Of a stretch of 64,000 bases of DNA, positions 62,660-64,000 are shown piece by piece. Position 1 is the stretch's first letter. Each line of letters opens with the position of its first letter. Where the stretch lies: positions 62,001-126,000 of the forward strand of contig WNNJ02001797.1 in NCBI GenBank assembly GCA_012934845.2, written 5' to 3'. The notes beneath the pieces are model-generated. The model made no database searches and was not told the origin of the DNA. It saw only the letters and a program-made list of their open reading frames with translations. This stretch comes from Pomphorhynchus laevis (Eukaryota; Acanthocephala; Palaeacanthocephala; Echinorhynchida; Pomphorhynchidae). The position numbers and the translations under genes are program-made.

Positions 62660-63345
62660 AACAACAGTTTCTCATGTTTCGACCTAATACTGTAGTTTTT
62701 GTTAACAAATAATTCAATTACTGTAGCTTTTGTTAACAAATAATTCAATTAAAATATTTTTTAAAGGCAATGCTAATATTTAAATACTTTTCGTATTTAC
62801 GACATTTTACAGAAAAAAAACGTTTTATATTAATTCGGTTCTTATAACGGTTCTAATAACGGTTCTAATAACGGTTCTTATATTCCAACTACTACAATGA
62901 ATAAAACAGTAATTAATGCACAAATTGTGTATTAGGTCAGTGATTTCCATAATAATTACTTAATATATAAATCCTTACTAATTTTATGATACACATTTTA
63001 AACTTAACTATTCTATTTTAAATGTAAAATCCTCAAATTAAAATGATAATATGTTTAGATGATAATCGATAACAAGGATGAAGTAAATTACAATGTAAAT
63101 AGAGCGGATATTTGACCTTTGATCAAAGTTAACAAGCCGACTGATCGACGATCAAGTAATTTAAACAAAGGAAATCAGTTGTGCTTTCAGCATTTAGTTC
63201 TTTTCAATTTTCCACTTTAAAGTAATGCTCGATTGAACTTATGTATTGTTTAATTTACAAACCAATGAAAATGCATTATAAAATGTTATTTTTGTAGCAA
63301 CTTTTAATGGATTAAAAAGCTGTAGTAATTTTTAGTCAACGATAG
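62660..63345. other. Unassigned sequence between the arm and the BCL-2-like exon
   Basis: Contains a short direct repeat of TTTGTTAACAAATAATTCAATTA (two copies near 62690-62750) and a GGTTCTTATA/GGTTCTAATAAC microrepeat near 62840-62880. Upstream exons of the next gene may hide here; none was convincing. Confidence 0.4.
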
Positions 63346-63477
63346 TCTACTGAAATGCTTAACCGTTTGATGGAAACCATTATAATGAAGATAAGAAGCT
63401 ATTTAATTTCAAAAAGGTTACCGTATCCTGTAATTGGAAAGCAGCTAAGTCAAATAGCAGATGATTTGGATGACATT
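63346..63477 (+). CDS. BCL-2 family exon with BH3 motif (BAK-like), partial gene
   Basis: Open frame of 44 residues from GATAG to donor GTAAGC. It contains YPVIGKQLSQIADDLDDI. This fits the BH3 pattern (L-x-x-x-G/A-D-D/E), and the GKQLxxIxDD order resembles the GRQLxxIGDD of BAK. BH3 is the helix that mediates pairing among apoptosis regulators at the mitochondrial outer membrane. The 5' border is less certain than the donor; an ATG at 63355 could be internal. BH1 and BH2 exons would lie beyond the window. Confidence 0.55.
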
Positions 63478-64000
63478 GTAAGCGGATAATTTTGGAATGA
63501 TAAATAAATAACAGAAAACTTCGAGTTGAATTTAAATGTTATTTACGCTGTTTTTATTTTTTTATATTAAATATATTTGTCTTCAATATGAAATTTGTAT
63601 AATTTAGCAAACTTATATAAGAAAAACTAACTGTAAATATTTATAATTAGTTATTCATCCTTAAACTTATAAATTAACTGATTAAATTGAAATTAAAAAG
63701 TTAACATAAATTAATTTTAATGTAAGCATCTATTTTTAGTGAATAACAAAAATTAAGTTTATTTATAAATGATTTTAATTCTTCATAAGCAGAAATGTTA
63801 GTATTTTCACATCAAATTTCATATTTATGAATCAAGCTGAAGTTACTTTAAATCTAGTGATTAAATACGAATCTCATTGCAAGCTTAGCTGCAGGGCCTG
63901 GTTACTCAGTAGTGAGGTTAATTTAGTTATTAAATAACAGCTAACGTCAAATTAAAAATCAAAAATTACCGAATTGAAATAATTTATATTAATTGAAAAT
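63478..64000. other. Intron of the BCL-2-like gene, no feature seen
   Basis: AT-rich sequence with one weakly open stretch near 63860-63920 that lacks clear splice borders. Confidence 0.4.

Noticed and set aside
1-64000. CRISPR arrays, operons, bacterial promoters or terminators
   Set aside because: The window is clearly eukaryotic (introns, LINEs, LTR elements); the tandem repeats lack CRISPR spacing.

Overview
This is a low-GC, intron-containing eukaryotic (metazoan, almost certainly invertebrate) window dominated by retroelements. Evidence: GT..AG exons separated by long AT-rich introns, one nuclear-type tRNA-Trp, and a mixture of Penelope-like elements, Gypsy-type LTR elements, Jockey/I-type LINEs with an APE endonuclease, and LINE-like elements with a C-terminal restriction-like endonuclease. 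The species cannot be named from the sequence.

Host genes. On the + strand, nine short to medium exons with matching splice phases (3391 to 23778) form one gene of about 20 kb. I do not recognise its family. It is hydrophilic, rich in Ser and acidic residues, carries SUMO-interaction-like motifs, and ends with a stop and an AATAAA signal. Its introns hold a broken LINE (about 6.5-8.3 kb), a Penelope-like copy (about 13-14.2 kb) and a ribozyme-bearing repeat array (19.3-21.5 kb). At the right edge (63346-63477) a single + strand exon carries a BH3-like motif resembling BAK-type BCL-2 proteins. A tRNA-Trp(CCA) lies on the minus strand at 31737-31809.

Layout of mobile DNA. 1-2150: RLE-type LINE. 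2188-2753 and 15635-16205: a 0.57-kb inverted repeat pair around the host exons. 6.5-8.3 kb: LINE. 19.3-21.5 kb: about 460-bp repeats, each with a minus-strand hammerhead core, split by an RLE-LINE fragment. 24.3-25.05 kb: minisatellite. 25.1-27.65 kb: decayed Jockey-like LINE. 27.8-28.85 kb: RLE-LINE fragment. 28.85-31.1 kb: decayed Gypsy. 32.1-37.6 kb: patchwork of Penelope-like, LINE, hammerhead-repeat and Gypsy-gag pieces. 37749-42800 and 57607-62659: a nearly identical 5.05-kb inverted repeat, each arm with the same dead RLE LINE. The 14.8-kb spacer holds a Penelope-like copy, a third RLE LINE, and a Gypsy element (46185-54812) whose 5' LTR was hit by a Jockey-like LINE (50914-54769). Both insertions have clean target-site duplications.

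The most interesting signals are RNA structures in the repeats: a type I hammerhead in four copies, a hammerhead-like fold in a type III arrangement in two to three copies, and a conserved set of interleaved helices in the 3' region of the Penelope-like family.
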